From Azolla caroliniana (Eukaryota; Polypodiophyta), in NCBI GenBank assembly GCA_043228905.1, contig JBHGNT010000021.1:12462001-12526000 (forward strand): 64,000 bases of DNA, given 5' to 3'. The translations under genes were made by a program, and so were the position numbers. Position 1 is the stretch's first letter. Each line of letters opens with the position of its first letter. Below, piece after piece: positions 9,419-20,200 of this stretch. Below the pieces are notes generated by a model that was not told the DNA's origin, did not search any database, and saw only the letters and a list, made by a program, of their open reading frames with translations.

Positions 9419-9660
9419 GAGGCACAAGGCATTATTTCGAACCAAATCGATTCAACGCCAGTCTTAAGCCTCCTAGTTACTGTACATTTTCTTCACATAA
9501 TATATATCTTTTCTTATCATCACTCTCTCTCTCTCTCTCTCGATCTCTCTCTCCCTCCCTCTCACTCACTCTTTCCTTCTCTCGAGAGTTCTTCACCTCT
9601 CTTAGTACTAATACTTCTTTTAGTACTAAGTCCTTCTCTGTCTTAGTACTGTTCCTGACA

Positions 9661-10112
9661 GTTCCAGCATCTCACGAAATCGTTCTTCTTCTTTTTGTGA
9701 GAGGAAACCACCTCCACCGATCCGAAGTTTCTTTCGGGTCTCATCCGAGAAGGCATGTCCGATATCCACGGACTTCCGAAGTGTCGGATCCCCCGAGACT
9801 TCTTTCCTCTTTTGTTCGCTATCTGCGGGTAACGATCCCGCGACCGGTTTCACTTTCTTCTCCATGGTCTTGTATTTCGTACTTACCATTGCTTCTTCTT
9901 TGCGGAGCACATCTGGCCCCATTTTAACAATGATCTCGTACATCTCGACCGACTCCACCAGAATTACTCGGTTTCCCTGGCTTGTGTCTTCTGCGAGCTC
10001 TTCAAGCCGTTGTAGTGTGCTCCCATAGAACACTTCTTCGACTATTCCCACGATTTCTTCGTCTTCTTTTATTATTGATGCCGACCATAACTTATCCTCC
10101 ACTTTTCGGTAT
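9661..10112 (-). pseudogene. Ty3/gypsy pol fragment (pre-RT region)
   Basis: The minus strand is open from 10240 to 9626, but only about 10112-9661 looks like protein of one family. It is a charged region (from KPEEYRKVEDKLWSASI) with a basic linker and a GGGGFLSQKEEERFREMLE motif like that just upstream of the RT in some gypsy elements. No RT catalytic core is present. It is cut on one side by the gypsy-A LTR end and on the other by the second copia. Family assignment is from recalled wording of fungal and early-plant gypsy proteins and is only moderately secure. Confidence 0.55.
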
Positions 10113-10907
10113 TCTTCTGGCTTTATGTTTTCTCTTGGGAGCGCGGCTATTGCGTGGAGCAACAAAAAGCAGCCAACACTGGCTCTATCCAGCACTGAGG
10201 CTGAATACCGGGGCGTGATTGTTGCAACCTGCGAAGCCATTTGGCTTCAGCGACTACTGCAAGACCTGCGGATCGAGGTACCGACCCCGATTCTGATCTA
10301 CTGCGATAACCTCAACAGCATGCAGCTCGCCAAGAACCCTGTGTTCCATGCTCGCACAAAGCACATAGAAGTGTATTACCACTTCGTGCGTGAGCGGGTC
10401 CTGAGCGGTGAAGTTGAACTACGGTATGTTCACACGGATCGGCAAGTTGCCGACATCTTCACCAAGCCGCTCGGGTCGGACAAGTTGCAGCACTTTACCG
10501 AAATGCTTGGTGTTCAGCACCTCGACGTGCCGCACTTGAGGGGGAGACGCAAGGGCAAAGACACTACCGAAACGGGCAAAGGCAAAAACATTGTTGAACC
10601 CGTAGGTAAGAGAAGAACCGGTAGAGGTGGAGACAAGAAGAAAAATGAAGCTGAGTCGACGAAGGAAGTCGGCACATCCGAACAGGTCGGAATGAGCGGC
10701 TGTGAAGAAGAAGTGTACACTCAGGAAGAGAAGTGCATGCTATGCGAAGGTCATCACGATCGTAATGGCCATGATGCGGAGTCGAATGAAGAATTCGACT
10801 TTGGTGAACTGGCTGAAGAAGCCAAGGGAAGCACGGAGAAGGCCAAGACCCGGACGTGGTCCGATGTGCTGAGAGGCCTACAACCGAAAATCGAATCGGA
10901 GGATACC

Positions 10908-11345
10908 TGTCATGATATGGCAAGACTCGAACCCATGACCTTAGGTTATATGGGTCGAGCTCTTGACCATTAGATCATCTATTGTAATACGTAAGATATT
11001 ATTTTCATTTACATTTTATTATAGGAAATTAGTGTATATTCTAGATTTCTCTGGAACATTCTAGAAGCTTTAGGATTACTCCTGAAAACACTATAAAAGA
11101 GGGCACTAAGCATTATGTTGAACCAAATTGGTTCAACGCTAGTCTTAAGCCTTTTAGCCACCATTGTATATTCTCTTCATATAATACATATCTTTCTTAT
11201 CATCACCCTCTCTCTCTCTCTCGATCTCTCTCTTTCTCTTTGTCTCGCTCACTTCTTCCTTCTCTCGAAGAAGTTCTACACCTCTCATAGTACTAATCCT
11301 TCGTTTAGTACTAATTCCTTCTCTGTCTCAGTACTGTTCCTGACA
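10908..11345 (+). mobile_element. Solo LTR of the gypsy-A family
   Basis: 438 bp from TGTCATGATATGG to CCTGACA, matching the split gypsy-A LTR throughout. A perfect 5-bp duplication ATACC flanks it (10903-10907 and 11346-11350), as expected from LTR-LTR recombination that removed the interior. It has the heat-shock-like array (11039-11071, last unit TTT instead of TTC), a TATA box at 11092-11099 and a CT-rich stretch around 11208-11245. Confidence 0.95.
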
Positions 11346-11699
11346 ATACCGATTCGGACAAGAGTTGGAACGAGTCGGAGACAGCCGATTCGGATCAACA
11401 GACGGATCCGGATGAGTCAGATCAACGAGAGGCCAAGGAGACACGGACGCAGCGGAAGTCGATGCCATCGCAGTGGAACCGACGGATCGGCAAGCGTCGG
11501 AGTCATAGCAGCGAAGGAGCTGAGATGGGCCTATTGAGCAGACATACCGAAGGTCAAGGCACGCAGAACCAAAGGGGTCGCGGCAAACGGGACCGGACCG
11601 GACAAGGAGCGCGAGCAAGGCGAAGCGACGCCATGAGAAGTCGGTTGGAAGAACCAGCTGCCACAGAGGTTGACACTACGACCCTACCTCAGGTTGAGC

Positions 11700-11710
11700 T
11701 TGAGGGGGAG
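11700..11710 (+). other. copia-2 polypurine tract
   Basis: TTGAGGGGGAG directly before the LTR start TGTTGAGC. A similar motif at about 10535-10545 marks where pol of ordinary copia elements would end. Confidence 0.7.
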
Positions 11711-12055
11711 TGTTGAGCGGCAAGCTCAACCGGCGCCGGATCGGTTGAATAAGCCTGAGCCGGTAAGCGAGATGAATCGGTATGCCGGTGAGCAACCGAG
11801 CCGGTAAGCAGTAAGGATCGGTGAGCTAGGGAGCCGGTATGCCGGATCCAATCCGTAACCGGAGGCCTAGTATAGGTTAGACTACTAGGCAGTTATAGTC
11901 TCGTAGTTAGTGTCAGATGCTCGTGTGAGCATTGAAGTACACCGTACTTCTAACAGTCCCGTGTGGACTTGTATAAATAGCGCTGATGAGCGCGTTGTAG
12001 ATACAGAGCACAGAGTATTCATATAATTTTGGAAAATAGTGTGTTTTACTCCCCC

Positions 12056-12100
<45 letters not shown>

Positions 12101-12131
12101 TGTATTGTTCTTTCTAACGCTTCCGCAAGCA
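11711..12131 (+). repeat. copia-2 3' LTR
   Basis: It starts TGTTGAGCGGCAAGC after the purine tract, has a TATA-like box TATAAATA near 11971-11978, a C-run (about 12051-12066) followed by a CT microsatellite to about 12097, and ends near CGCAAGCA (12131). The right boundary is chosen by the CA ending only, because no second LTR copy is in the window. Confidence 0.65.
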
Positions 12132-12829
12132 ATCTTTTACATGATTGTTTGTTTTTATAGTGAATTAAATTTATTTATTTATTTATTTATTGATTCAAAA
12201 AATTAATTAAATTTTTTTAAATTTATTTTGCAAAACGAATAGTTTTATAATTCTTGGGGCCATTTCATATTCTTGAATATTGTGAATATCACGCATGTAT
12301 CAATCTATGGTCACAACAGTGGTGTAAGTTTTAGATGGTGAATATATATCATTTGTGTTTGGTCTTATTGCCACATTAAATGTGAAAGTCAAGTGATAGT
12401 AGTTACTAGTGGGGATATTTGTTTCTAGCAAGTGACTTGTCATTTAATATAATCCAACTAGATAGTACTTATATTAAATTTAATGCCACATACTTCAAAA
12501 CTAAGCACGTCTTAACTTGCCAACAAAAATTATATTTATAGCCAACTTGACTAGCTAATCCCATTACCCAACTTCTATCTTTCCTAAGTACATGTTTTCC
12601 TACTTATCTACAATTTCCCACATTGACACCTCATTGACCCATATGATTAGGTTGTACAATAGATAGTCCTCATTTGGGGTGCTATCACAAAATATGCGCT
12701 CTAAAAATACATGTGGGGATAAATTGGCAACTTGGGGTTTGTCATTGATTATATCTAACATATTACCTTGATGGTCAACCCCATTGAGCTTAGTTGGAAT
12801 CAGGTCAACTCTTAGTCGTCAAAGGTGGT
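12132..12829 (+). other. AT-rich spacer, no gene seen
   Basis: AT-rich DNA with a TTTA microsatellite near 12165-12192. I see no coding signal, LTR boundary or RNA gene in it. Confidence 0.5.
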
Positions 12830-13556
12830 GTCGTAGTTGTTTTCCTCCAAGCCCCTTAATGAAGATGTTTGCAACATTCTCTAATGTCAAACACTACTAA
12901 AGCTCCATAGTCCCATTATCTATTAGCTCCCACACATAGTGATATTAAATTTGTATGTGTTCAGTCTGTGCATGAAATAAAGGGTTCTTGGAAATGGCCA
13001 TGCAACACACCTTAGCATTGTTGTCGTCCTCATCTAAATTGTCACATCCATGAGTATTCTTCCCAGCCTGTTTGGGCTCGCGTGTTGCTTTCAATTCTGT
13101 CTCCATTTAAGATAGTGCCACCATTGTTGCATTTTACTCCTCCACGAAACAACTTTAAAACCCATTTAAAAACAAGATCCAAAAACTGATTTTCTAGAAT
13201 CATTGCGTCAAGCCCTGCGAAGTCATAATACCCACCTTGTAGAAGATTCCATAAGGTAAACTACCCATAATGTACTTTAATACATGCAGCATAGCTTTCC
13301 AATGAGTCTCCTTTAGCTTGTTGGTGAATCAACTTACCGCAATGATTGCAATGCAAATATCTGGCCTACTATTACATAGGAAAATTAGACTCCCTATAAG
13401 TTGCACATACGTATGCCAACCATAGGTGAAGTGTCTTCTTGGAATAGCGTGTAGTTCGACTACATTGTATTCGACTTTGGCTTGTAGTTCATCATCCCAA
13501 AGGTCTATGTTGCATAATTTCATTGTCAAATGAAGATGTCGACGAAGGTTCGTCAA
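12830..13556 (-). pseudogene. Degraded copia RT/RNase H tail
   Basis: The minus strand encodes the end of copia RT (YVQLIGSLIFLCNSRPDICIA, about 13430-13335), then the KETHWKAMLHVLKYI region and broken RNase H pieces (KNPLFHAQTEHIQI, then NVANIFIKGLGG near 12845). Stops and frameshifts are frequent. This is an old copia fragment unrelated to the EDC4 gene downstream. Confidence 0.75.
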
Positions 13557-13567
13557 ACCTCACAAAC

Positions 13568-13823
13568 TTCAGGTAAATTCATAGTAGCGGGTCAGATAGT
13601 TTCAGGAAACTTGAGGGAGACAAAATGTCATCATGAGCCATTGCAAGAGCCAAGAGGAGTGGGACTTATGTTTGGAACTCCAAGGTTTCCCAAACCTTAT
13701 GAGCTTCAAGTAAATTTCATGGTAGCAAGTCAAATAGTTTCACAAACTTTAGGGGGACAAAATGTCATCATGAACCATTGCAAAAGCCAAGAAGAGGGGG
13801 CCTTATGTTTAGAGCTCCAAGGC
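13568..13823 (+). repeat. Two-copy diverged tandem repeat, period ~138 bp
   Basis: 13568-13686 and 13706-13823 align from a shared TTCA(A/G)GTAAATT through ACAAAATGTCATCATGA to GCTCCAAGG/ACTCCAAGG, with scattered substitutions. No function is evident. Confidence 0.75.
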
Positions 13824-14218
13824 CAAGTGCTTCTAGTCTAGGACTTGGTCTTGATACAAATAATGATAAGGTTGGTGTAAATCCATGGGATGTGTCTCTA
13901 TTTGTAGTTAACAGCCACACATCCCCATATACGATCAGGGTTTGTCCCACCTTATGTTTGGTATAAAAACGTTGTTATGATGTCGCATGCCCAAAGATAG
14001 AAAAAAAAGTAAAAAGGTCAAAAAGGAGGAGGGTAGCCATTTTGTAAATATTTATTAATGAAAACAAGATTATAACAATAATGAGGCAATGGTATCGGGG
14101 TTAGGGCCATTAACTATGTACAAGGAAGGAGTGTAGAGTTTGAATCTCTACCAACGTAAATGAAGGTATTCTTCCTTACTTTTCGAATTGTCTAACATTA
14201 ATGCAAAATGAGATAGGA
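13824..14218 (+). other. Spacer with tRNA-like motif, no gene
   Basis: Nothing coding was recognised. At about 14083-14155 an A-box-like AATGGTATCGG and a B-box-like AGTTTGAATCTCT occur at tRNA-like spacing, possibly a SINE relic. Confidence 0.35.
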
Positions 14219-14512
14219 TGCATTTAATGCAAAATATGGCACCTTTCTCCCTATAAAACAAGTGGAAGATACTCATTGAGGGGTTCTTCCTTTTGGGATT
14301 TTCTAGCTCTACCTTGGATTTTTGGGATTAAGGTATATTGTTATTTTCTTTACTTCTTCTCTACCTCCTTTAGATGCATTTAATGCAAAATGAGGTACCT
14401 TTCTTCCTATAAAAGGAAGGGAAGATTACTTATGTAGGGGTTCTTCCTTTTGGGATTTTGGAGCCCACAACTTGGGATTTTGGCATTAAGGTATATTGTT
14501 ACTTTTTTTACT
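14219..14512 (+). repeat. Two-copy tandem repeat, period ~155 bp
   Basis: Both copies start TGCATTTAATGCAAAAT and share GGGGTTCTTCCTTTTGGGAT and GGTATATTGTTA. Copy one is about 14219-14355, copy two about 14373-14512. Each holds a CCTATAAAA motif, so each could carry a TATA-like box. Confidence 0.75.
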
Positions 14513-14794
14513 TCTACTTCAAAGGTTTTAGCAGTATTCATCACCACAAACCTTGTTGTCTTCGAGAAGGGGACCGGCTAACTCTTATTTAATTAACCCT
14601 ACTCTGATGTAAAGAAACCCTTATTCCCTAACTAATCAATGTATTTTTGCACCCACTGTTGTGTTTGTGTTGTTAAGCCATTGTAGTTACTACTATTCTT
14701 GTGGGATTAGTAATAATCATTTGTAATCACCCCTAGGGCGTGTGTGTGTGTGTGTGATAGAGTGAGGAGTGTTAAGTTGTGCCCATCACTCAAG

Positions 14795-15035
14795 CATTCG
14801 CTTCCACTTGAACTTTCACCTTGCTCAACCGTTCACCTCGTTTGAACATTCCCCTCGCTTGAGTGTTCTCCTCGTCCGAGCTTTCGCCTCATGCGGAGCA
14901 CTCGCCTCGTTTGAAAATTCACCTTGTTTGAGTGTTTACCTCGTCCCAAGCATTTGCCTCATTCAAACATTTGCCTCGTTAGAACAATTGCCTCATCCTG
15001 AATAGTTGCCTCGCTCTGACTATTCGCCCCGAACA
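14795..15035 (+). repeat. Degenerate ~20-bp minisatellite
   Basis: More than ten degenerate units of the type TTCGCCTCGTTTGAACA run in tandem with irregular substitutions. A TG microsatellite lies just upstream at about 14740-14755. Any ORF here is a by-product of the repeat. Confidence 0.75.
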
Positions 15036-15311
15036 TTCTCCCTCCCAGGTTCAAGTCCCCCATGATCCCGCTCGAGTAACACAAGCATGCGCGTTTGTGC
15101 GGCAACATTGGGGACCCCAAGGAGCCCATCAAGGTTGTGGTCTAGCAACCTTGGAGACGTAGACAAGATCCATAATAGGTTGGCAGATGGCCCGATGGAC
15201 AAGTCAAACAAGGGAGGTTCCGTTGAGCAAGAGATAGTGCAAGGATAGGGAGGTATAGTTGTAGCGTGCTATGAGGCAGGCAAGAGGCAGAGATAGAGCA
15301 CACAAAGAAGC

Positions 15312-15348
<37 letters not shown>

Positions 15349-16900
15349 TTTTAGCATCCTTAGTTAAAAAGAGACCAAGACTTGTTGGACCCCATTACAC
15401 AAGTTTTCTTGATGTGGTCTCTTCATGTATGCTAAGAAAATAGATTAATCAATCTCTCTTTTCACGCATTAATTTGTATTGTCTCTGTTGCACTACTCAA
15501 CGATCATCAATAGCACCTCCATAGGTCTATATGCATTACATCTTTTACACGCACCGGCGAAATATTGGGGTTAAGTCACTTATTTGTTATTCCAAGTAAA
15601 CAAATTCACAATATGTTTTACGATCTCAAAGAGAGGCTAACTATATCAAACATTGTAGTTTAACACTATTCAAAGACCAACGGATTCCTATCACAAAATT
15701 GTCCATTTCTTGAAAATAAATTGAACAATACAAGCAAGCTCTAATGAATATTCGAGTTGGGTAGTACCCCTTGAATACCGTAAGCCCAAATGGGTACCGT
15801 TATAGACATAAACATTAGAATATTGGTCTAATAATTGTGAAAGCAAAGAGAAGTTTTCGCACACCTGAGCATTACATCAATATGATTGATACACGTGACA
15901 TGCAACTCAATACACAAACTATTCCCCTTTAAACCAACAAAGGAATATCCTTAACTCACTTGTGGCTCAAATGACCTCGGTATTGCCTATCTCGTGGACC
16001 ACATTTGTATTAGGTCGGGCACTCTAAACACGACTTTTTCACATATTTGCATTTGAGAAAAATGTGTGATTTCAATATCCAACAAAATATGCAAGAGATA
16101 TCCATTCATAATATTGCGCATATAAGGTTTAGGAGGAGAAAACATCTTTACAAACCATATTCATGCATGTGATACCTAAAATAGTGTTGATCTCATTTTT
16201 TAATTAAAAATTGGAATTAGTTGAGGTGCATTTTACAACTAGTGGAAAACCACTGTCCTTTTACATCAAGATTGTTCAGCTGATGCCATGTAATCAAACA
16301 TTTGGGCATACAAGACATCTGCAGTGTCTTTGGTAATTGGGTTAAAAACCTTCATTTCATACTACTGTTTCAAACCACAATTAAAGCACACACTTTCTAG
16401 AAGCCATCTAGAACCCCCAGTGACTACAGGATCTGGCAAGTGTAAGTCTCCAACTAGTAGATGTGAACATGTAACTATGCAATTCTGAGACAAACACCAA
16501 TGGCCTCATTCACCCAATTTACCGAGACAGAATTCCACTAACCATCGGAAGGTGATTACGTCTACTGATTTTCATTAGAGCAGACAATGAGATGATTGAT
16601 TGCAATTTACCACATAGTATGAGAGCATCAGAGTGCATCTCATCACATTCCAGATCCATAAAATAATTTATCATAAAATAGTAATGTAGTAAGCTACTGG
16701 TTTTTTTCAATCACTTCATCTAGAACCTCCATCTTACTTAGTACACGTCCCTACTGAGAAATATAATGATTTGTCATCAACTTGTGATAGAACCATATTT
16801 CTGTGGTAACCATACAACCTAATTCATGGGCACCACAGCATCTCTGTAAAAGATAAACAATACGCAAATATAATAGAGAATCTCCATGAAGCCACATGCA
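15036..16900 (+). other. Intergenic region downstream of EDC4, no gene seen
   Basis: It contains a GA microsatellite at about 15317-15345. No conserved protein, LTR pair or RNA gene was recognised. Some of the right end may be EDC4 3' UTR. Confidence 0.4.
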
Positions 16901-17201
16901 ATGCATCATGTATTTCACCAGAGAAGTTCTTCAAAAGCAATAAGGCCTTTCATTTACATAAAAGATATCTGAAACCCATACAATCCATTCCGGATGAGCA
17001 CATCATTCCATTGTATGTCTAACCACCAATATTCCACAGGACTATACATCCCAGACCAGTACTTTGTATTTCTCATATATAGAAAATTCTGGCAAAAATT
17101 CTGTCTACACTCTGAAGCACTGTATCTTTTCCATTGTAAAACACTGTACAAAAGTCAATCAAAAATACCAGGATCCCACCCATATCTTACAACATTCACA
17201 T

Positions 17202-20200
17202 TCATTTGTACGCTGTCAAAAGGGAATTCACAACATGTATGACTAGTCTTGTTGCATGTACAAGATCAGGAGTCATATTTGAGCTGACCAGCAATGCATG
17301 AAGATTGGTATAAAGCTGCTCGAGAAAATGGCGTACCACATGTGGAGGGAGGCCAGGCTCATGAGGATTCAACGAGAGCGCTGCATCTTTGATCCACATC
17401 AGTTTCTTTTCAGTGTCATTACCAAGGTCACAGCCTAGCTGCTGTACCAACGCTAACAACACACCTTGGCTCAAAGGGGGTGGTGTCGTAGTCAGTAATG
17501 TCACTAGGTCTACCTGTTTGAGCATTGCGAATGCAGTCAACATTTCAGCATCAGAATCACTCAATACAACAATAATTGGTAACTAGAACAAACATTCTAT
17601 AGTTTACCTGATTGCACAACCATGAGACAATCCCGACATTTGTCAGTGCAAGTGCTTTATTGAATGCCTCTTCCAACTTCCTTTCTGCAATTAGCCTCGC
17701 AATCTCTTTCGTAGGATCCAAGGACTCTTCAACATGCTGAACAGTGACAGCCTATCATTCAAACCCAGTTTCAGTAGTTCAGCAAACCAATCCATACAAT
17801 ATATAACAAACGCCCTCCTAACAAGATTATATAAAGAATGTGTGTCTGTATCTGCATATATGTATGTATGTATGTTCGTAGGTAGGTAGAAAATTTTGTA
17901 CACTGGATGGAATCCTTGGCCAAGATTGTTAGCTGTTCCATCAGCATTTAAATCTCTTCTTCACAGAGCATATTTTATGTATCTTAAATAGCATGTGTGT
18001 ACAGTCCTATCTTAAATATATATCAGGTAGCTGGGATTTTGTTTTGCAGAACTGCTTCTGCTTTCTTTAATCTCTTGTATGTATTAAACCCCATAGTGGT
18101 TTTTAGTTTCTGTATCTCTGCCTCAAGATATTTCAGAAAAATGTCATTCTATCTTCAATTCTCCATATCATTCAGCCACCAATCACTTCATACAAATAAA
18201 ACATCACACGAAATATGTCTACTGAAGAATCAATAATGCACTTCTATTCAACATTAAGTTGTAGGCACTAATCCTATACTGAGGTGAAACCCAAATCATC
18301 CACAGAGGCCGAATCTTGTTTAGTTTATCCTGGACACGGAGAAAACAGGACAATTATAAACACCACGAAAGTAAATGGGAAAACAGCTATGGAGGTTGAT
18401 AATCCAGAACCCAGAGCAAAGATCAGAGCTACCTAGAACAAGGATGAAAAAACTAGAGGCAATGCCATTGCCATAAATTGGCATCAGTCTATGTCATTCC
18501 AAACAACAAACTGTAATTAATTTGTAGTTGTACTATGTTCCACCCAATTATTAGTATATATGATTATAAGCTTCGATGTATGGGTTCCTGTTTGGATTCA
18601 GTCAATCGATGATTATTTTGATCAAGCTTTACAGGTTTAATTTATGTACGAGCTTTACTTTTCCATGAAAGAAAGATTTAATTTTCTGACCCTTGTCCCA
18701 TGCACTGATGATAGCAAGTGGAGGAGTCGTACCAATTTGTGGTCAATTTTCACATTGTAAATCTGGAAATTACTGGCAGACTTTCTATTGCAGACCAACT
18801 AAAAGTTAGAAAATGTTACCCATGCAAATTTTGAAAGAGCAAGTTTATAATACACCATTTATATAATAATCCTACTCTTGTATCCTCTGGCTTGAAAAAC
18901 CAGAGGCAGAAAATATTAGTTTTGCTAGGGGCATCCTTTATGGTTTCAGAACTTCTGGTACTTTTTTTATACAGAAATAAATTTACCAATAACAAGGGGG
19001 AGCAGAACAAATTAAGCCTTGGTTTTATTTTATATCAATACCTTGTCAGGAAGGTTACCATTCATTATATATGGACCTCGGGAAACTCCTGTGTTTTCCA
19101 TAATAGCAAGAAGTCTTCTTTGTCCATCTGCAAATTCATCTTTCAATGAAGCAGCCACTGAGGTTATGGAAGTCACTGCATCCTACTCAGAGAGACTTTG
19201 ACTCAGTAAATCAACAAAGAAGCACAGAAAAGCATGTAAATAATGCCAGAATAGAAACGGAAATTATACCTGAAGGGTTGAGACAAGGGAAATATTGGAA
19301 GCAGTTAATTGCTGTTGTGCATGAGCTTGATCAGACAAACCTTTTTGAAAGGCGACATCTACTTGTCCAAACATAGTTTTGCACGTCCTCTCAAATGCAG
19401 GAATTATTGAGCCCTCGAGGCAAGAAGACAAAGTTTTCTGAGCATAACAAAAGCAAAGACACTGTTAATATACAAGAACTTATCAAAGTATATATATAAC
19501 CTCCATCTTAAAGAAGACCTGTAGTGCAGGCTTGCCACTGACTTGAAATTGTGTCTGCAGCTGTCTCACCAAAGAAGCCTCAAGTTTTGTGCCAAGTGAT
19601 TTTTCAAGTTGCATGATGCCTTTTTCATTGATACCCTTCTGTGTAACAAGTTACAGAACATTCAACGATGAAAAAATTTGCAAACACAACTGCAGATATA
19701 GGGGAAACCTTCTAAATATATTGAAATTCAACTATAAAGAAGCCTGGATTTCAAATAATCAAACCTGGAAAGCTTCAGATACTGCTGTGGAAATTGCTTT
19801 ATCAATGCTTGGTGCAACAATACGAGCAACTGAAGGGCCTACGGCAGCAAACTCCTTTTTCACAGCTCGCTCCACCAACATGGGTAGATCTTTATTGATA
19901 GAATTTGAAAGAAATGAACTCAGTTGCTGCACCCGATCCCTTTCTATCTTTTCCAATTTCGCATTGACTTCCTGTAGACGTGCCCACATTGCATCCATGT
20001 GAGCTTTTAGCACTTTCTCCATCCGTTGACCAAGGGCAACTTCTACTCGCTTCACTTCTTTCGCAATGGAAATTGTTAACATTGTTGCCATCTGCTTCTG
20101 GAGTTCTTTCTGCATCACTGTTAGCTGCATTGCCAAAGAAAACGGAGATTCACTTTTTAATGTGCATTATTAATTGTATCTTAGTGAGTAAAGCATTTCA

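Larger units (their letters stand above)
1..9660 (+). mobile_element. Ty3/gypsy chromovirus (gypsy-A), decayed, 5' end outside window
   Basis: Domains in order on the plus strand are gag zinc knuckle, aspartic protease, RT with YLDD, RNase H, HHCC-DDE integrase and chromodomain, then a purine tract and a 3' LTR. The order (integrase after RNase H) and the terminal chromodomain identify a chromovirus. The wording of the RT and integrase resembles Tf2/Tcn1-type elements, which are common in fungi and reported from mosses and lycophytes; this placement is from memory and untested. Several in-frame stops and frameshifts make it non-autonomous. The 5' LTR lies left of the window. The 3' LTR is split by the copia insertion at 3995-9309, so the gypsy sequence proper is 1-3994 plus 9315-9660 (9310-9314 is the copia target duplication). 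Confidence 0.93.
9310..9660 (+). repeat. gypsy-A 3' LTR, right piece
   Basis: It continues the LTR broken at 3994 (9310-9314 is the duplicated target ATAGA) and ends GTTCCTGACA at 9660, giving an LTR of about 434 bp after removing the insertion. It aligns along its length with the solo LTR 10908-11345. It contains heat-shock-like units, a TATA box and a CT-rich leader at about 9522-9600. Confidence 0.92.
10113..11716 (+). pseudogene. copia-2 RNase H with long C-terminal extension, split by solo LTR
   Basis: Segment 10113-10907 encodes copia RNase H (LSSTEAEYRG, DNLNSMQLAKN, HARTKHIEVYYHFVRE, HTDRQVADIFTKPLG). It does not stop after the usual end near 10530 but continues as a basic, then acidic region with a Cys/His cluster (CMLCEGHH near 10736-10759) and TWSDVLRGLQ. 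The ORF then meets the solo LTR. Omitting 10908-11350 (438-bp LTR plus one 5-bp duplication, 443 bp) keeps the same frame open from 11351 to TGA 11714-11716, which lies just inside the 3' LTR. The extension is thus about 245 aa rich in Arg, Glu, Ser and Thr. I recognise no function for it. Confidence 0.8.
10113..12131 (+). mobile_element. 5'-truncated Ty1/copia (copia-2) carrying a solo LTR
   Basis: It begins inside RNase H (the SGFMFSLGSAAIAWS region), runs through RNase H and a long extension, and ends with a purine tract at 11700-11710 and a 3' LTR from 11711. A gypsy solo LTR with its own 5-bp duplication interrupts it at 10908-11350. No 5' LTR, Gag, protease, integrase or RT core of this element is in the window. 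Confidence 0.85.

Noticed and set aside
14769-15005. 78-aa ORF over the minisatellite
   Set aside because: The reading frame is a by-product of the repeat period; no conserved protein.
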